DNA of 64,000 nt from Stomorhina lunata. Lineage: Eukaryota > Arthropoda > Insecta > Diptera > Rhiniidae. The notes below the pieces were generated by a model. It had not been told where the DNA came from. It did not search any database and saw nothing but the letters and a program-made list of their open reading frames with translations. Both the position numbers and the translations under genes were made by a program. Location of the stretch: positions 35,260,292-35,324,291 of the forward strand of contig OW121740.1 of assembly GCA_933228675.1 (NCBI GenBank). The letters run 5' to 3'. Shown in pieces: positions 36,153-47,328 of the stretch. How positions within the stretch are numbered: the stretch's first letter is position 1; each line of letters begins with the position of its first letter.

Positions 36153-37032
36153 ATTAATTTTAGCGAATTATACTAAACAAAAAAACTATTCTTTCCGAAA
36201 ATAATTTAAATTTTTTTTCAGTATTTTTAATAAAAATCTTTATTTATATAGTATTTAATGTAAATTCTCTTATTAACTATTTGTGGTAAAAATGTTTAAA
36301 TATTTATTAATGCATTTATATCAAACGATTGCATTAGAGCTGAATTTTGAATAAAAATATGAATAATTTATTAAAATTATAAAAAAAAGAGGACACATAA
36401 ACAAACACGTTTTTAAGTAGCAAAATGAAAAATAAAATGTATTTTATTCCATAATTTAAATTAAACTTATTAAATATTAATGAAAAATTAAAAAAAAATA
36501 AGAAGAAAACACACAAGTAGTGGATCATTTAAACGTTAAAAATAAAATGAGAAAATCTAATTTTTCCTTAAAAGAAATTAATGAATATTTAAATTTTGCA
36601 AAAAAATGGTGAGGTAGAGGGTTAGGAAAAGGGGCGAGCAAATTTATAGTAAAAAAGTATAATTGTTTCTTATAAAATTTTAAATAACACAAAAAAAAGA
36701 AAAATTAAATTGTTTGCCTTTTTTCTAGGAACTAGAATATTAAAAAAATTAATGTAAGAAAAAAAAAAATTCTATATTTATCGAGATAAAACAAAACAAG
36801 AAAAGAAACTTGTAGTTTGGAGGCAGGCTGGCGACGCTGGAGTAGCTTGAAAAAGGAAGGCCATTATATTATTGTGTTACACAACTGGAATGCAGTTAAT
36901 TTATGGGCCATATTGTTTAGATATTAGTTTTCTTTCTCAATACAACGCAAAACAAAAGAAAATTAATCTTAAGAAAAAAAGAAACAAATAGACACAAAGA
37001 AGTAGGTATAACTAAATATATGTATGAATCAT
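36153..37032. other. AT-rich DNA downstream of NASP, probably its 3' UTR in part
   Basis: AT-rich sequence following the NASP stop on the reverse strand. It is likely to contain the 3' UTR, but I cannot fix a polyadenylation site. No further gene is seen. Confidence 0.5.
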
Positions 37033-37314
37033 TTAGACAGCAGGACGTTTGGCTGGGGAACAGGCCACAGCAGCTTCGGCTTCTGAAGTTGGCTCTTCTG
37101 GCTTTTTACGCTTAATTAAATGTGAAATATCGGTAGGTTTCGATGATGATGTTATAACAGCTGAGGAGGGCGTCGTCGACGACGACAAGGTGCCATCTGC
37201 TGTTAATGATGAGGATGAGGCGGCTGCTGCAGATTTTGAAGATCCGGCATCTACATCGCCACTGCTTAGTGGTTTAATATAACTATCTAAAGCAGCACGT
37301 ACTTCAGCAATGTT
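37033..37314 (-). CDS. NASP: NASP histone chaperone, exon 4 (C-terminus)
   Basis: The acceptor is TTCATTGCAG before 37314, in phase 0, and the stop TAA is at 37033-37035. It encodes NIAEVRAALDSYIKP, a Ser/Ala/Thr-rich linker, and a basic tail with LIKRKKPEEP and ACSPAKRPAV. The RKKPEE motif is where NASP proteins carry their nuclear localisation signal. The four coding exons total 1488 nt, or 495 residues, close to the size of fly NASP. Confidence 0.92.
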   Translation of the reverse strand, partial: NIAEVRAALDSYIKPLSSGDVDAGSSKSAAAASSSSLTADGTLSSSTTPSSAVITSSSKPTDISHLIKRKKPEEPTSEAEAAVACSPAKRPAV

Positions 37315-37594
37315 CTGCAATGAAACGAATGAATTGAAAGAGAAGTGAATAAAAAAATATTCAAGATATGAATATTAAATTACAAATAATAAAAACTTGC
37401 TATTCTAGTTAAATGATAAAGTAGCAGAGAATTTACAGAAAAATGTGTTGTTATCTCGAGTTTTATTAATTAAATATAATTAGCATCTAGAGGATTCAAA
37501 TTATTAAAGTGAAACTAATTTGTTGTCTTTTATAATTTCCATTATCAAGTTGTTAAAGCATTATAATTATCTTATAATCCCAATCAATTATTAC
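37315..37594 (-). other. NASP intron 3
   Basis: A 280-bp AT-rich intron, with donor GTAATA after CACAG at 37594 and acceptor TTGCAG at 37315. It carries nothing else. Confidence 0.85.
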
Positions 37595-37872
37595 CTGTGC
37601 CTGTGTCTCTTCTATTTCTATTATCTTTGCTTCAATTTCTTGTTTGGTCTCCTCCATATCCTGAATATTGTTTTTATCCTTTTCGTTCATATCTGTCTTG
37701 GCCTTCATTTCATCAATCTCGCCGGCAATTAGTTTGCATGCTTCTTTTAACGAGCCGGCGCCCTCTTTGTTTTGCTGTTGCATTAAAAAAGTCAAGCCAA
37801 TTTTATAATGAATCTCGGCCATAGCACGACGATAGTTGTTGGGCAAATCTTTGTAGATACTTAATGCTTTTT
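37595..37872 (-). CDS. NASP: NASP histone chaperone, exon 3 (TPR3/TPR4 and coiled coil)
   Basis: The acceptor TTTTTAG precedes 37872 and the donor GTAATA follows 37595. The 278-nt exon completes the DDYEKALSIYKDLPNNYRR segment, then AEIHYKIGLTFLMQQQNKEG and a Lys/Glu-rich helix with DMEETKQEIEAK. These are the SHNi-type TPR repeats that bind H3-H4 in NASP/Hif1/N1-N2 proteins, followed by the predicted coiled coil of the family. No stops or frame problems are seen. Confidence 0.93.
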
Positions 37873-37924
37873 CTAAAAAGATAAACGAATAAAAAGAAAT
37901 TTAAATTAACACTCTCCACATTGA

Positions 37925-40900
37925 ATTAAAGTTCAGTTCTAATTCAGTTCTTGTTCAGTTCTAGTTCAGTTCTAGTTCAGTTCTAGTTCAGTTCTAGTTC
38001 AGTTCTAGTTCAGTTCTAGTTCAGTTCTAGTTCAGTTCTAGTTCAGTTCTAGTTCAGTTCTAGTTCAGTTCTAGTTCAGTTCTAGTTCAGTTCTAGTTCA
38101 GTTCTAGTTCAGTTCTAGTTCAGTTCTAGTTCAGTTCTAGTTCAGTTCTAGTTCAGTTCTAGTTCAGTTCTAGTTCAGTTCTAGTTCAGTTCTAGTTCAG
38201 TTCTAGTTCAGTTCTAGTTCAGTTCTAGTTCAGTTCTAGTTCAGTTCTAGTTCAGTTCTAGTTCAGTTCTAGTTCAGTTCTAGTTCAGTTCTAGTTCAGT
38301 TCTAGTTCAGTTCTAGTTCAGTTCTAGTTCAGTTCTAGTTCAGTTCTAGTTCAGTTCTAGTTCAGTTCTAGTTCAGTTCTAGTTCAGTTCTAGTTCAGTT
38401 CTAGTTCAGTTCTAGTTCAGTTCTAGTTCAGTTCTAGTTCAGTTCTAGTTCAGTTCTAGTTCAGTTCTAGTTCAGTTCTAGTTCAGTTCTAGTTCAGTTC
38501 TAGTTCAGTTCTAGTTCAGTTCTAGTTCAGTTCTAGTTCAGTTCTAGTTCAGTTCTAGTTCAGTTCTAGTTCAGTTCTAGTTCAGTTCTAGTTCAGTTCT
38601 AGTTCAGTTCTAGTTCAGTTCTAGTTCAGTTCTAGTTCAGTTCTAGTTCAGTTCTAGTTCAGTTCTAGTTCAGTTCTAGTTCAGTTCTAGTTCAGTTCTA
38701 GTTCAGTTCTAGTTCAGTTCTAGTTCAGTTCTAGTTCAGTTCTAGTTCAGTTCTAGTTCAGTTCTAGTTCAGTTCTAGTTCAGTTCTAGTTCAGTTCTAG
38801 TTCAGTTCTAGTTCAGTTCTAGTTCAGTTCTAGTTCAGTTCTAGTTCAGTTCTAGTTCAGTTCTAGTTCAGTTCTAGTTCAGTTCTAGTTCAGTTCTAGT
38901 TCAGTTCTAGTTCAGTTCTAGTTCAGTTCTAGTTCAGTTCTAGTTCAGTTCTAGTTCAGTTCTAGTTCAGTTCTAGTTCAGTTCTAGTTCAGTTCTAGTT
39001 CAGTTCTAGTTCAGTTCTAGTTCAGTTCTAGTTCAGTTCTAGTTCAGTTCTAGTTCAGTTCTAGTTCAGTTCTAGTTCAGTTCTAGTTCAGTTCTAGTTC
39101 AGTTCTAGTTCAGTTCTAGTTCAGTTCTAGTTCAGTTCTAGTTCAGTTCTAGTTCAGTTCTAGTTCAGTTCTAGTTTAGTTCTAGTTCAGTTCTAGTTCA
39201 GTTCTAGTTCAGTTCTAGTTCAGTTCTAGTTCAGTTCTAGTTCAGTTCTAGTTCAGTTCTAGTTCAGTTCTAGTTCAGTTCTAGTTCAGTTCTAGTTCAG
39301 TTCTAGTTCAGTTCTAGTTCAGTTCTAGTTCAGTTCTAGTTCAGTTCTAGTTCAGTTCTAGTTCAGTTCTAGTTCAGTTCTAGTTCAGTTCTAGTTCAGT
39401 TCTAGTTCAGTTCTAGTTCAGTTCTAGTTCAGTTCTAGTTCAGTTCTAGTTCAGTTCTAGTTCAGTTCTAGTTCAGTTCTAGTTCAGTTCTAGTTCAGTT
39501 CTAGTTCAGTTCTAGTTCAGTTCTAGTTCAGTTCTAGTTCAGTTCTAGTTCAGTTCTAGTTCAGTTCTAGTTCAGTTCTAGTTCAGTTCTAGTTCAGTTC
39601 TAGTTCAGTTCTAGTTCAGTTCTAGTTCAGTTCTAGTTCAGTTCTAGTTCAGTTCTAGTTCAGTTCTAGTTCAGTTCTAGTTCAGTTCTAGTTCAGTTCT
39701 AGTTCAGTTCTAGTTCAGTTCTAGTTCAGTTCTAGTTCAGTTCTAGTTCAGTTCTAGTTCAGTTCTAGTTCAGTTCTAGTTCAGTTCTAGTTCAGTTCTA
39801 GTTCAGTTCTAGTTCAGTTCTAGTTCAGTTCTAGTTCATTTCTAGTTCAGTTCTAGTTCAGTTCTAGTTCAGTTCTAGTTCAGTTCTAGTTCAGTTCTAG
39901 TTCAGTTCTAGTTCAGTTCTAGTTCAGTTCTAGTTCAGTTCTAGTTCAGCTCTAGTTCAGTTCTAGTTCAGTTCTAGTTCAGTTCTAGTTCAGTTCTAGT
40001 TCAGTTCTAGTTCAGTTCTAGTTCAGTTCTAGTTCAGTTCTAGTTCAGTTCTAGTTCAGTTCTAGTTCAGTTCTAGTTCAGTTCTAGTTCAGTTCTAGTT
40101 CAGTTCTAGTTCAGTTCTAGTTCAGTTCTAGTTCAGTTCTAGTTCAGTTCTAGTTCAGTTCTAGTTCAGTTCTAGTTCAGTTCTAGTTCAGTTCTAGTTC
40201 AGTTCTAGTTCAGTTCTAGTTCAGTTCTAGTTCAGTTCTAGTTCAGTTCTAGTTCAGTTCTAGTTCAGTTCTAGTTCAGTTCTAGTTCAGTTCTAGTTCA
40301 GTTCTAGTTCAGTTCTAGTTCAGTTCTAGTTCAGTTCTAGTTCAGTTCTAGTTCAGTTCTAGTTCAGTTCTAGTTCAGTTCTAGTTCAGTTCTAGTTCAG
40401 TTCTAGTTCAGTTCTAGTTCAGTTCTAGTTCAGTTCTAGTTCAGTTCTAGTTCAGTTCTAGTTCAGTTCTAGTTCAGTTCTAGTTCAGTTCTAGTTCAGT
40501 TCTAGTTCAGTTCTAGTTCAGTTCTAGTTCAGTTCTAGTTCAGTTCTAGTTCAGTTCTAGTTCAGTTCTAGTTCAGTTCTAGTTCAGTTCTAGTTCAGTT
40601 CTAGTTCAGTTCTAGTTCAGTTCTAGTTCAGTTCTAGTTCAGTTCTAGTTCAGTTCTAGTTCAGTTCTAGTTCAGTTCTAGTTCAGTTCTAGTTCAGTTC
40701 TAGTTCAGTTCTAGTTCAGTTCTAGTTCAGTTCTAGTTCAGTTCTAGTTCAGTTCTAGTTCAGTTCTAGTTCAGTTCTAGTTCAGTTCTAGTTCAGTTCT
40801 AGTTCAGTTCTAGTTCAGTTCTAGTTCAGTTCTAGTTCAGTTCTAGTTCAGTTCTAGTTCAGTTCTAGTTCAGTTCTAGTTCAGTTCTAGTTCAGTTCTA

Positions 40901-41260
40901 GTTCAGTTCTAGTTCAGTTCTAGTTCAGTTCTAGTTCAGTTCTAGTTCAGTTCTAGTTCAGTTCTAGTTCAGTTCTAGTTCAGTTCTAGTTCAGTTCTAG
41001 TTCAGTTCTAGTTCAGTTCTAGTTCAGTTCTAGTTCAGTTCTAGTTCAGTTCTAGTTCAGTTCTAGTTCAGTTCTAGTTCAGTTCTAGTTCAGTTCTAGT
41101 TCAGTTCTAGTTCAGTTCTAGTTCAGTTCTAGTTCAGTTCTAGTTCAGTTCTAGTTCAGTTCTAGTTCAGTTCTAGTTCAGTTCTAGTTCAGTTCTAGTT
41201 CAGCTCTAGTTCAGCTCTAGTTCAGTTCTAGTTCAATTCTAGTTCAGTTTTAGTTTAAAT
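37925..41260. repeat. 11-bp satellite array (AGTTC type) inside NASP intron 2
   Basis: About 300 near-identical copies of AGTTCTAGTTC, which is AGTTC, T, AGTTC. Rare variants are TTTAGTTC near 39175, CATTTCT near 39838, AGCTCT near 39949 and two AGCTCT units near 41203-41216. Both edges degrade (ATTCAGTTCTTGTTC on the left; AGTTTAAATTCTGG on the right). It occupies about 80% of the 4.1-kb intron. Confidence 0.98.
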
Positions 41261-41983
41261 TCTGGGGTTAGTTCTAGTTTTTATACTAGGTTCAGTTGTA
41301 GTTTTATTTCAGTTTAAAGCAGAGTATGAAAAGAAACATTTCGCAAACGTTTGTAGAATGTAAAGACAGATTCAGCTTTACTTCGTTTTGTTCCAAGTCA
41401 ATGAGCAATAAACAAACAATATTCATTTCGCTGAGGCCCTATGCTCCACTGGGAGTCAAGGATAACATAAGAAGAATTCATTTCACTCATCTTCTTTGCT
41501 TCAGTTTATCATACTAATTGCACGTTTAAGTACAAAACTGCATCAGAGACGTTTGCGAATAGTTCGTTCTGGCTAAAGAATCACAGAATGACGATTATCA
41601 GTTTTTTAGGATCTTTCAAATTTTTACGTAACAATACCCAGTTAAATTAAATAAGATCAAATCAGTCAGCAAAGGTATTTGTTCTAAATTTTTCGGTCAA
41701 AATAACATTCGTGATTCGTTCGAGTATAATTAAAAAACAAATCACTTTGGCAAATATATTATCATTATTAGTATTATTAGTCTGTTTTGATCACTGTTTT
41801 GTTCGTTTTGATACTCTGGTTTTAAGTTCATTTCAATAATTAGTGAAGTCCAGTTCTAAGTCCACTTGATTAAATGATAATTCCAGTTTTAGGCGTAATT
41901 CTAGTTGTGTTGTAGGTTTTGTTCTCACTTGTAGGAGTAGGGATACTTATACATTTATTTAATTTATGGAGTCTGTTACTTAC
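41261..41983 (-). other. Remainder of NASP intron 2, with a short dispersed repeat
   Basis: The first part holds decayed AGTTCTAGTT-like sequence. A segment near 41432-41480 (GAGGCCCTATGCTCCACTGG onward) matches the reverse complement of 62905-62955. No gene is seen. Confidence 0.6.
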
Positions 41984-42143
41984 CATAATCATCACGGGCC
42001 GAATCCAAAATATTATTTTCAAATTCGATATTGGCCAATTCTGTTTGGACCTCAGCCAAATTAGGTAAACCACGTTCGCCCTGACGTGAAAAGATTTTTG
42101 CCGCCAATTCCAGGATTTCCCAAGCAAGTTGAAGATTTGAGGC
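41984..42143 (-). CDS. NASP: NASP histone chaperone, exon 2 (TPR2 second half)
   Basis: The acceptor TTTTCAG precedes 42143 (phase 0) and the donor GTAAGT starts at 41983 (phase 1). It encodes ASNLQLAWEILELAAKIFSR and LPNLAEVQTELANIEFEN up to SARDDY. The first stretch resumes the TPR interrupted by the acidic insert of exon 1, the arrangement that defines the NASP family. It lies between the 99-bp intron 1 and the satellite-filled intron 2. Confidence 0.94.
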
Positions 42144-42266
42144 CTGAAAACATAACAACAAAATAGAGACTCAATTTAAAAAAAAATATATATATATTTT
42201 TTGTATAAAACTTCACAGGCATTTTTGTTCAAAAGAGAAGCTTTAGAGATTAAAGTTCGTACTTAC

Positions 42267-43034
42267 CGCTTCATTTTCTTCTTCATCCTCTTCACCAGCC
42301 GCCTCACCATTTGAAGTTGAAGGTTTTTCACCATCATCTACAGCTATGGAGGCTGATGGTTTTGCTTTTTCCGCTGCCGATCCATTTGCCGTGCCATTTT
42401 TGGCCTTCTTTTCCTTTTCTGCCGCCTCCTTGGCCTTATCATCATCTGTACTTGTAACTTCAGAATCTTCTTCCATTTTCTCAGGCTTATCCTCCTTTGA
42501 GGTTTCCTTTTCTTCCACCTTCTTTTCTTCTTCCTTCTTTTCCTCTTCCTTCTTTTTCTCAACTCCTTCTGCCTCTGTTGAATCAACAGCATCTTCTTTA
42601 ATACTCTCTAACTTTGTGCCATTTGTTCCTGTAGCTTTAGTCGCCTCACCATTTGTGGACTCTGCTGCCTCAGCCTCTTCATCTTCCTCATCTTCGTCAT
42701 CTTCTTCCTCATCGGGAACATCGATAACTTTGTTTTCGTCTAAGGCCAAGGCTATAAGAGATTTAGCATAGAGCAAATAGGGCATACCCAATTCATCGGA
42801 TAATTCGCCATGTAATTCTTCGTAGAGAGCACAAACTTGACTCAATTCATCGGCGGCTTCGGCATAAGATTTAACTAGAAAATTACGTGAACCATGACTG
42901 TAAAGTTCTTTCGCTTTAAGAATTTTTTCCGAACGTTCTTGTTGGACAATGGCTTCGGAGGAGAGAGTTGTCTCTGAAGTAGTGGTGGTGGTATCTTCAG
43001 AGGTTTTGGCAACAGTCTGTTCTTCTGAAGGCAT
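42267..43034 (-). CDS. NASP: NASP histone chaperone, exon 1 (start, TPR1, acidic insert)
   Basis: It starts at ATG 43034 (MPSEEQTVAKTSED...) and ends at donor GTAAGT after AATGAAGCG (42267, phase 0). Residues about 32-75 form TPR1 (RSEKILKAKELYSHGSRNF and following), and TPR2 begins at LGMPYLLYAKSLIALAL. It is then interrupted by a Glu/Asp/Lys-rich insert of about 155 residues (DEEEDDEDEEDEE and later KKKEEEKKEEEKK). Known NASP proteins escort soluble histone H3-H4 in nucleus and cytoplasm, and the acidic insert contacts histone. The gene lies wholly inside intron 2 of the claudin-like gene on the opposite strand. Function is inferred from family; identity is strong. Confidence 0.95.
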
Positions 43035-43850
43035 GTTTGTGGTGATGTCAATATTGTGGATTTTAAATTATACGAAATATAAAGGCTAAAATAATGAAAA
43101 AAAGCTAAAGTTAAATAACATTTTATTACATGTATCCTAAAGTTTAATTTACGAAGAATTTAAAAATTATATAAATATTGCTAATTTTTAAAGATTTTAT
43201 AAACTAAATATTTATTTTAAGCAGAAGGCAATTTATCACGTAGGTTGTACCGCAATCTCTCATCCAAAAACATGTTCTAATTAAGAATTAAAAACAAAAA
43301 ATCAAAAAAGAAAAACTAAAATTCTAATTTTAATTATTTCTTCTTTTAACAAAATTAAAAATGCATGTTTTTTACAATTTCCTTTTAAGAGTTTCAAGCT
43401 TGTGTGCTTTAACTATTATAGTTTAAAGTATAGTATATGTATGTTTTAGCAATGCGTTTTATTTTTTCCTTGATTTTAATTAAAACAAAAAGAATATGTG
43501 CAAATTTTATAAACAAATGGCTTAAGTGAAATAAAATTTAACTTAACTACAATTTACGATATAGAGACAAAGTTTGAAAATTTCAAGTATTTTATTTCAT
43601 TTCTGTAATACCAAATTCTTCATTTACAAATTCTCAGCACGCATGAAGTTGAATTTTAACATTTGTTTAAATAACAATGGAACTTTTTTAAAATAAAATT
43701 TTTGTTACAAAAAACATTTTAATTGCAAAGAGATAAACAATAAAACAGGTAGAAAAGTTACAAAAAAACAATCTGCAGAAAAAAGATGTAATAAAATATG
43801 TAGTAGAGATATTCACGTTGTAAACTATCAATCTAACATTTTCGGTTCTA
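43035..43850 (-). promoter_or_regulatory. NASP upstream region
   Basis: The AT-rich 5' flank of NASP. There is no TATA box or other promoter motif I would defend, and no other gene. Confidence 0.35.
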
Positions 43851-44830
43851 AGTTGTGTTTCATATTCAGTTCTAGGTTTATTTTTAGGTTTCATAATTAG
43901 TTCTAGGTTTATTTCTAGGTTAAGCGCTAGAGGTTTAATTCAAGATTCAATTCTAACTTTCATACTAGTTCAGATTTTATATCAGTTCTATTTACGCAAG
44001 TTTCAAGCAAAGACTCTATAATATAAAGATGTTGTACTTCCATTCGTTGATTTGCCGTATGGTCGTTTTGAAAAGTCCCATAAAAAAGAAAGTATACCGC
44101 TTTTACTCTAAATCGGAAACAACTAATAGAGGCGATTATACAATAAGTGAAAACTAAGACACACACACGTGCTTATCATCAGTTATTCAGTTTTAGGTTC
44201 GATTGTAGGTTTTGTTTTATGTAGGTCCAGTTTTGCTGTTACTGATCATTTCCGTAATATCGCAAAAGTGGGAGTTCTTAGTCGGAATCCTAAGATATCC
44301 GAGTCGTTCCAGTACAAAAAACGGTCTGTCGTGGGAAATATTTAACTTTCGCTCAATCTAAATTTTTTCAGTTCTATGTTCAGTACTAGGTTTAGTTCTA
44401 TTTTCAGTACTAGGTTTAGTTCTAGTTTAGTTCCAATCTATTTCAGATTTAGATTAAATTCTATTGAGTACAAAGTTAAGTTTAATTTTCAGTTCAGGTT
44501 CTAGTTTTCGCTTTAGGTTAAGCTTTTTAATCAGTTTCGATTCGATTGTAGATTTAGTTGTATACAGGTCCAGTTTGTTGTAACAACGATAATTTTCGTA
44601 ATATCCAGAAGTTCTTGGTCGGAATCCTAAGATTTCCCAATCATAATTTGTTCAGTTCTAAATAGGTTTAGTTTAAGGTTCAGTTCTAGGTTTTGTTTCA
44701 TGTTCAGAACTAGATTTAGTTATAATTAAATTCTAGGTTTAGTTCTATATTCAGTTCTAGGTTAAGTTCTATTTTAGTTCCAATCTAGTTCAGATTTAGA
44801 TTCAGTTCTATTGAGTAGAAAGTTAAGTTA
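43851..44830. repeat. Decayed TTCTAGGTT/AGTTCTAG-type repeats flanking NASP
   Basis: Many loose units built on AGTTCTAGGTTTAGTTCTAG occur at about 43851-43985, 44190-44220 and 44360-44830. They alternate with a segment repeated near 44262 and 44608 (GTTCTTGGTCGGAATCCTAAGAT). They resemble the AGTTC satellite in NASP intron 2 but are much more diverged. Confidence 0.7.
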
Positions 44831-44889
44831 ATCTGTTACCTAGAAACTTAAGCCTCTGACTTTGGGAGAATATTAAAGTGGCAGAGGGT

Positions 44890-45200
44890 GCTTAGATTCG
44901 GACGTGTCCTCGACTGAGTACAATTTGCTACCTTTTTGCATCTGTTCAACCTAGAGTTTAGGGCACTGTGGCCGGTTAATATGCCTATGTATCTTCTACG
45001 AAGACCAAGCCAAATATACCATTTTACACCAAGTCCTTGTGGTTTTCTCGCTGGTCTGAGACCTAATAGACATAAAAAAGTGGCAAGTACGCGGATCTAT
45101 ATCTGTCACCATCAGTTCTTAGTTTGAGCCATGTCTTGCGGCTTCGTCGACAGCTTCGTGTCCTTCGATGTAGTAATGACATCAGCACAATTCTACCTTA
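44890..45200 (-). pseudogene. Non-LTR remnant, family A copy 1 (RNase H region)
   Basis: Reverse-strand DNA is similar to the better-preserved copy at 50.4-51.5 kb, covering the stretch equivalent to its RNase H end and the downstream ALWP...RRCIG region. It is heavily mutated and has no usable frame. Confidence 0.6.
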
Positions 45201-45389
45201 TACTTGATTGATAAGTCTATTAGAGCTTATCTATATTTAATAACAAATTTAATGTGATGCCATGTTAAGCAGCCAATGTAAATTCTTTGAATTCCAGACA
45301 ACGGATGGCTCATCTATCCAAGCCAAATGTATTGGCTTTATTTAGATTATTTAGTAGATAGTGTATGTGAAGTTTGCACAAAATTTAAT

Positions 45390-45780
45390 ATTTTTTAAAC
45401 TGTTTGTCTTAGTCCATGTTAGGGTCCTACATTAATAGATCACACCCACTTTAACGCCCACTTTTTTTATTATCTAATCAGAAAATGGCTGCACGGATAT
45501 GGGTAATTTTTTTTTAAACGTTCGTAGTAATTCTATTTAAGTTTTTGTGTAAAGAAAATTTGACCACGCCTACATTTACGCCCACTTTTTTCCATGTATC
45601 TTAAATCGAAAAACGGTAGCAGGGATTTAGGTAATTTTTCTTTTGTTGTAATTCAATTTAAGTTTTAACTGAAACAAAAAATTACTACGTCCACTTTTTT
45701 TATGTATTAAAAATCGGAAAACGGCTGCACGGATATTGGTAATACATATTTAGCAATTTTTGGTAATGGTTTAACGGTTG
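45390..45780 (+). repeat. Three-module dispersed repeat
   Basis: Three modules of about 115 bp each contain ACGCCCACTTTTTT, then an AAACGGCTGCACGGATAT-like stretch, then GGTAATTTTT. The leader TGTTTGTCTTAGTCCATGTT and one module recur at 57.5-57.6 kb. Class unknown. Confidence 0.65.
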
Positions 45781-47122
45781 ACTGTCGTTTTTTTTGACGA
45801 TCTTTTCATGGTTGTTTGACGAGTAAAAATCTTTTATTATTAACCCATGCACCCATAAACTGTATACAAATTTCCCTCGTAGTTTACAGATTAAAAAAAA
45901 ACTTTATAATTAACGTGTCGTGAATGCCTCTATTATATTTTACATATTTTTAACTTTTAACACTAGTTTTAATGTTTTAAGTGAAATTGTATTTTGTTTT
46001 GTATTTTTTAACAAGGTCATTTCCGTTTCCTTACTGCCATCGGCATTGGTTAAAAAATTTAATATCATATAAGTTCATAACACACATATTTACAACCATC
46101 CATCCATTCATTCCTTCGTTCATTCATCCACCGAGTAAAGCCCTTAAGGCAACAGGCATACGATGTTTGTAATTCTTAACCCTTTCGAAACGCTTTGGTT
46201 GTAAAGCTTAAAAAAATAGTAATCGTCTTGACTTTAAAAATGTTTTAAGCTTTTAATATTGTTGGTTTGAAAAGGGTTAAATTTGCACACAAAATCTGTA
46301 GAGGATCTTTTTTTCAAAAGGTGACAGTAAAATAAGCAAAACTACATAAACAAACATCATGAATATAAAAATTGTCCCTCCATGTGTTTTAAATTGCGTA
46401 TTGTAATCTTGTTTGTAGTCTGACTACTGATAATCTGGCCGCTGTGTAAATCCTTATTGTATAAAAAGTTATTTGGCCAATAAAAATATGTGTGTACTTG
46501 AGAGTTAAACGTGGGTTTTATTAAAAAATATACAATAATAATAGTATTAATTTTTCTTTTCTTTAAACAATATGTTAACAAACTTTGTTAAATTGCCTGG
46601 GCTTTGCTTCAATTAACTTTAAATTTAAAAGCCCAAGATTTTCATTTCAAATATATTGTTCTTTAATTAACAAAAGGACAATGAATGAATGTTTCTAGGA
46701 AAGGAATTATTGAACAATCATTATTTTAAAATGCATAATTAAAAAAAAAAAAAAACTTGAAAAAGAAAATTCAGATTCATATACATCCTCTCCAGTTTCA
46801 TCAGAACAATGACTGCACCTCCGATATCACAGCTCCTCCGATATCACAGGAATTTCATTAAAAAAAAGGTCTAAATCCTTTTACCTAAAAATTGTAGCTT
46901 ACATTGATGCTATATAAAACAAAGAAGCCCCATAATTTTACATTTTTGATGATACATAGTCATCAAAAGATGTCACTGAAAATGAACATTCTAGGAACTT
47001 GTTTAAGTGGTTAAAACATCAATTATGAAACCAATTAATATCTACAAAATGTTGTAAGTGCACTTATAACAATGAATATATTTATACCTTTATAGCTTAT
47101 AAGATGATGTAAAGTTATATAA
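45781..47122. other. Intron 2 DNA, no gene seen
   Basis: AT-rich with a short CCATCCATTCATTCC-like microsatellite near 46095 and an exact tandem pair CTCCGATATCACAG near 46818. Nothing else is supported. Confidence 0.55.
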
Positions 47123-47328
47123 CGATGGCTTAATATAAAAAAGGCCTAACTCGATTTTTTGTTACCTTTACAGGAGAAGGAAAAAAGTAAATAAAATTCG
47201 TAAAATTTTAGATACAACAAAAATTTTAATACAATTTTTAATAAAAAAAAGCAAAACATATCATTAAAAAAAATTTTTGTTGATTTTCATTAAGTTCGAG
47301 TTAGGCCTTTTTTTATATTAAGCCATCG
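47123..47328. repeat. MITE-like foldback element, 206 bp
   Basis: The inverted ends are about 32 bp. The left is CGATGGCTTAATATAAAAAA then GGCCTAACTCGA; the right is its reverse complement with one extra T. No coding capacity. Confidence 0.82.

Noticed and set aside
42346..42771. 141-codon forward frame rich in Ser and Phe opposite NASP exon 1
   Set aside because: It is the complement of the Glu/Lys-rich NASP insert. GAA/GAG codons read as Ser/Phe on the other strand.
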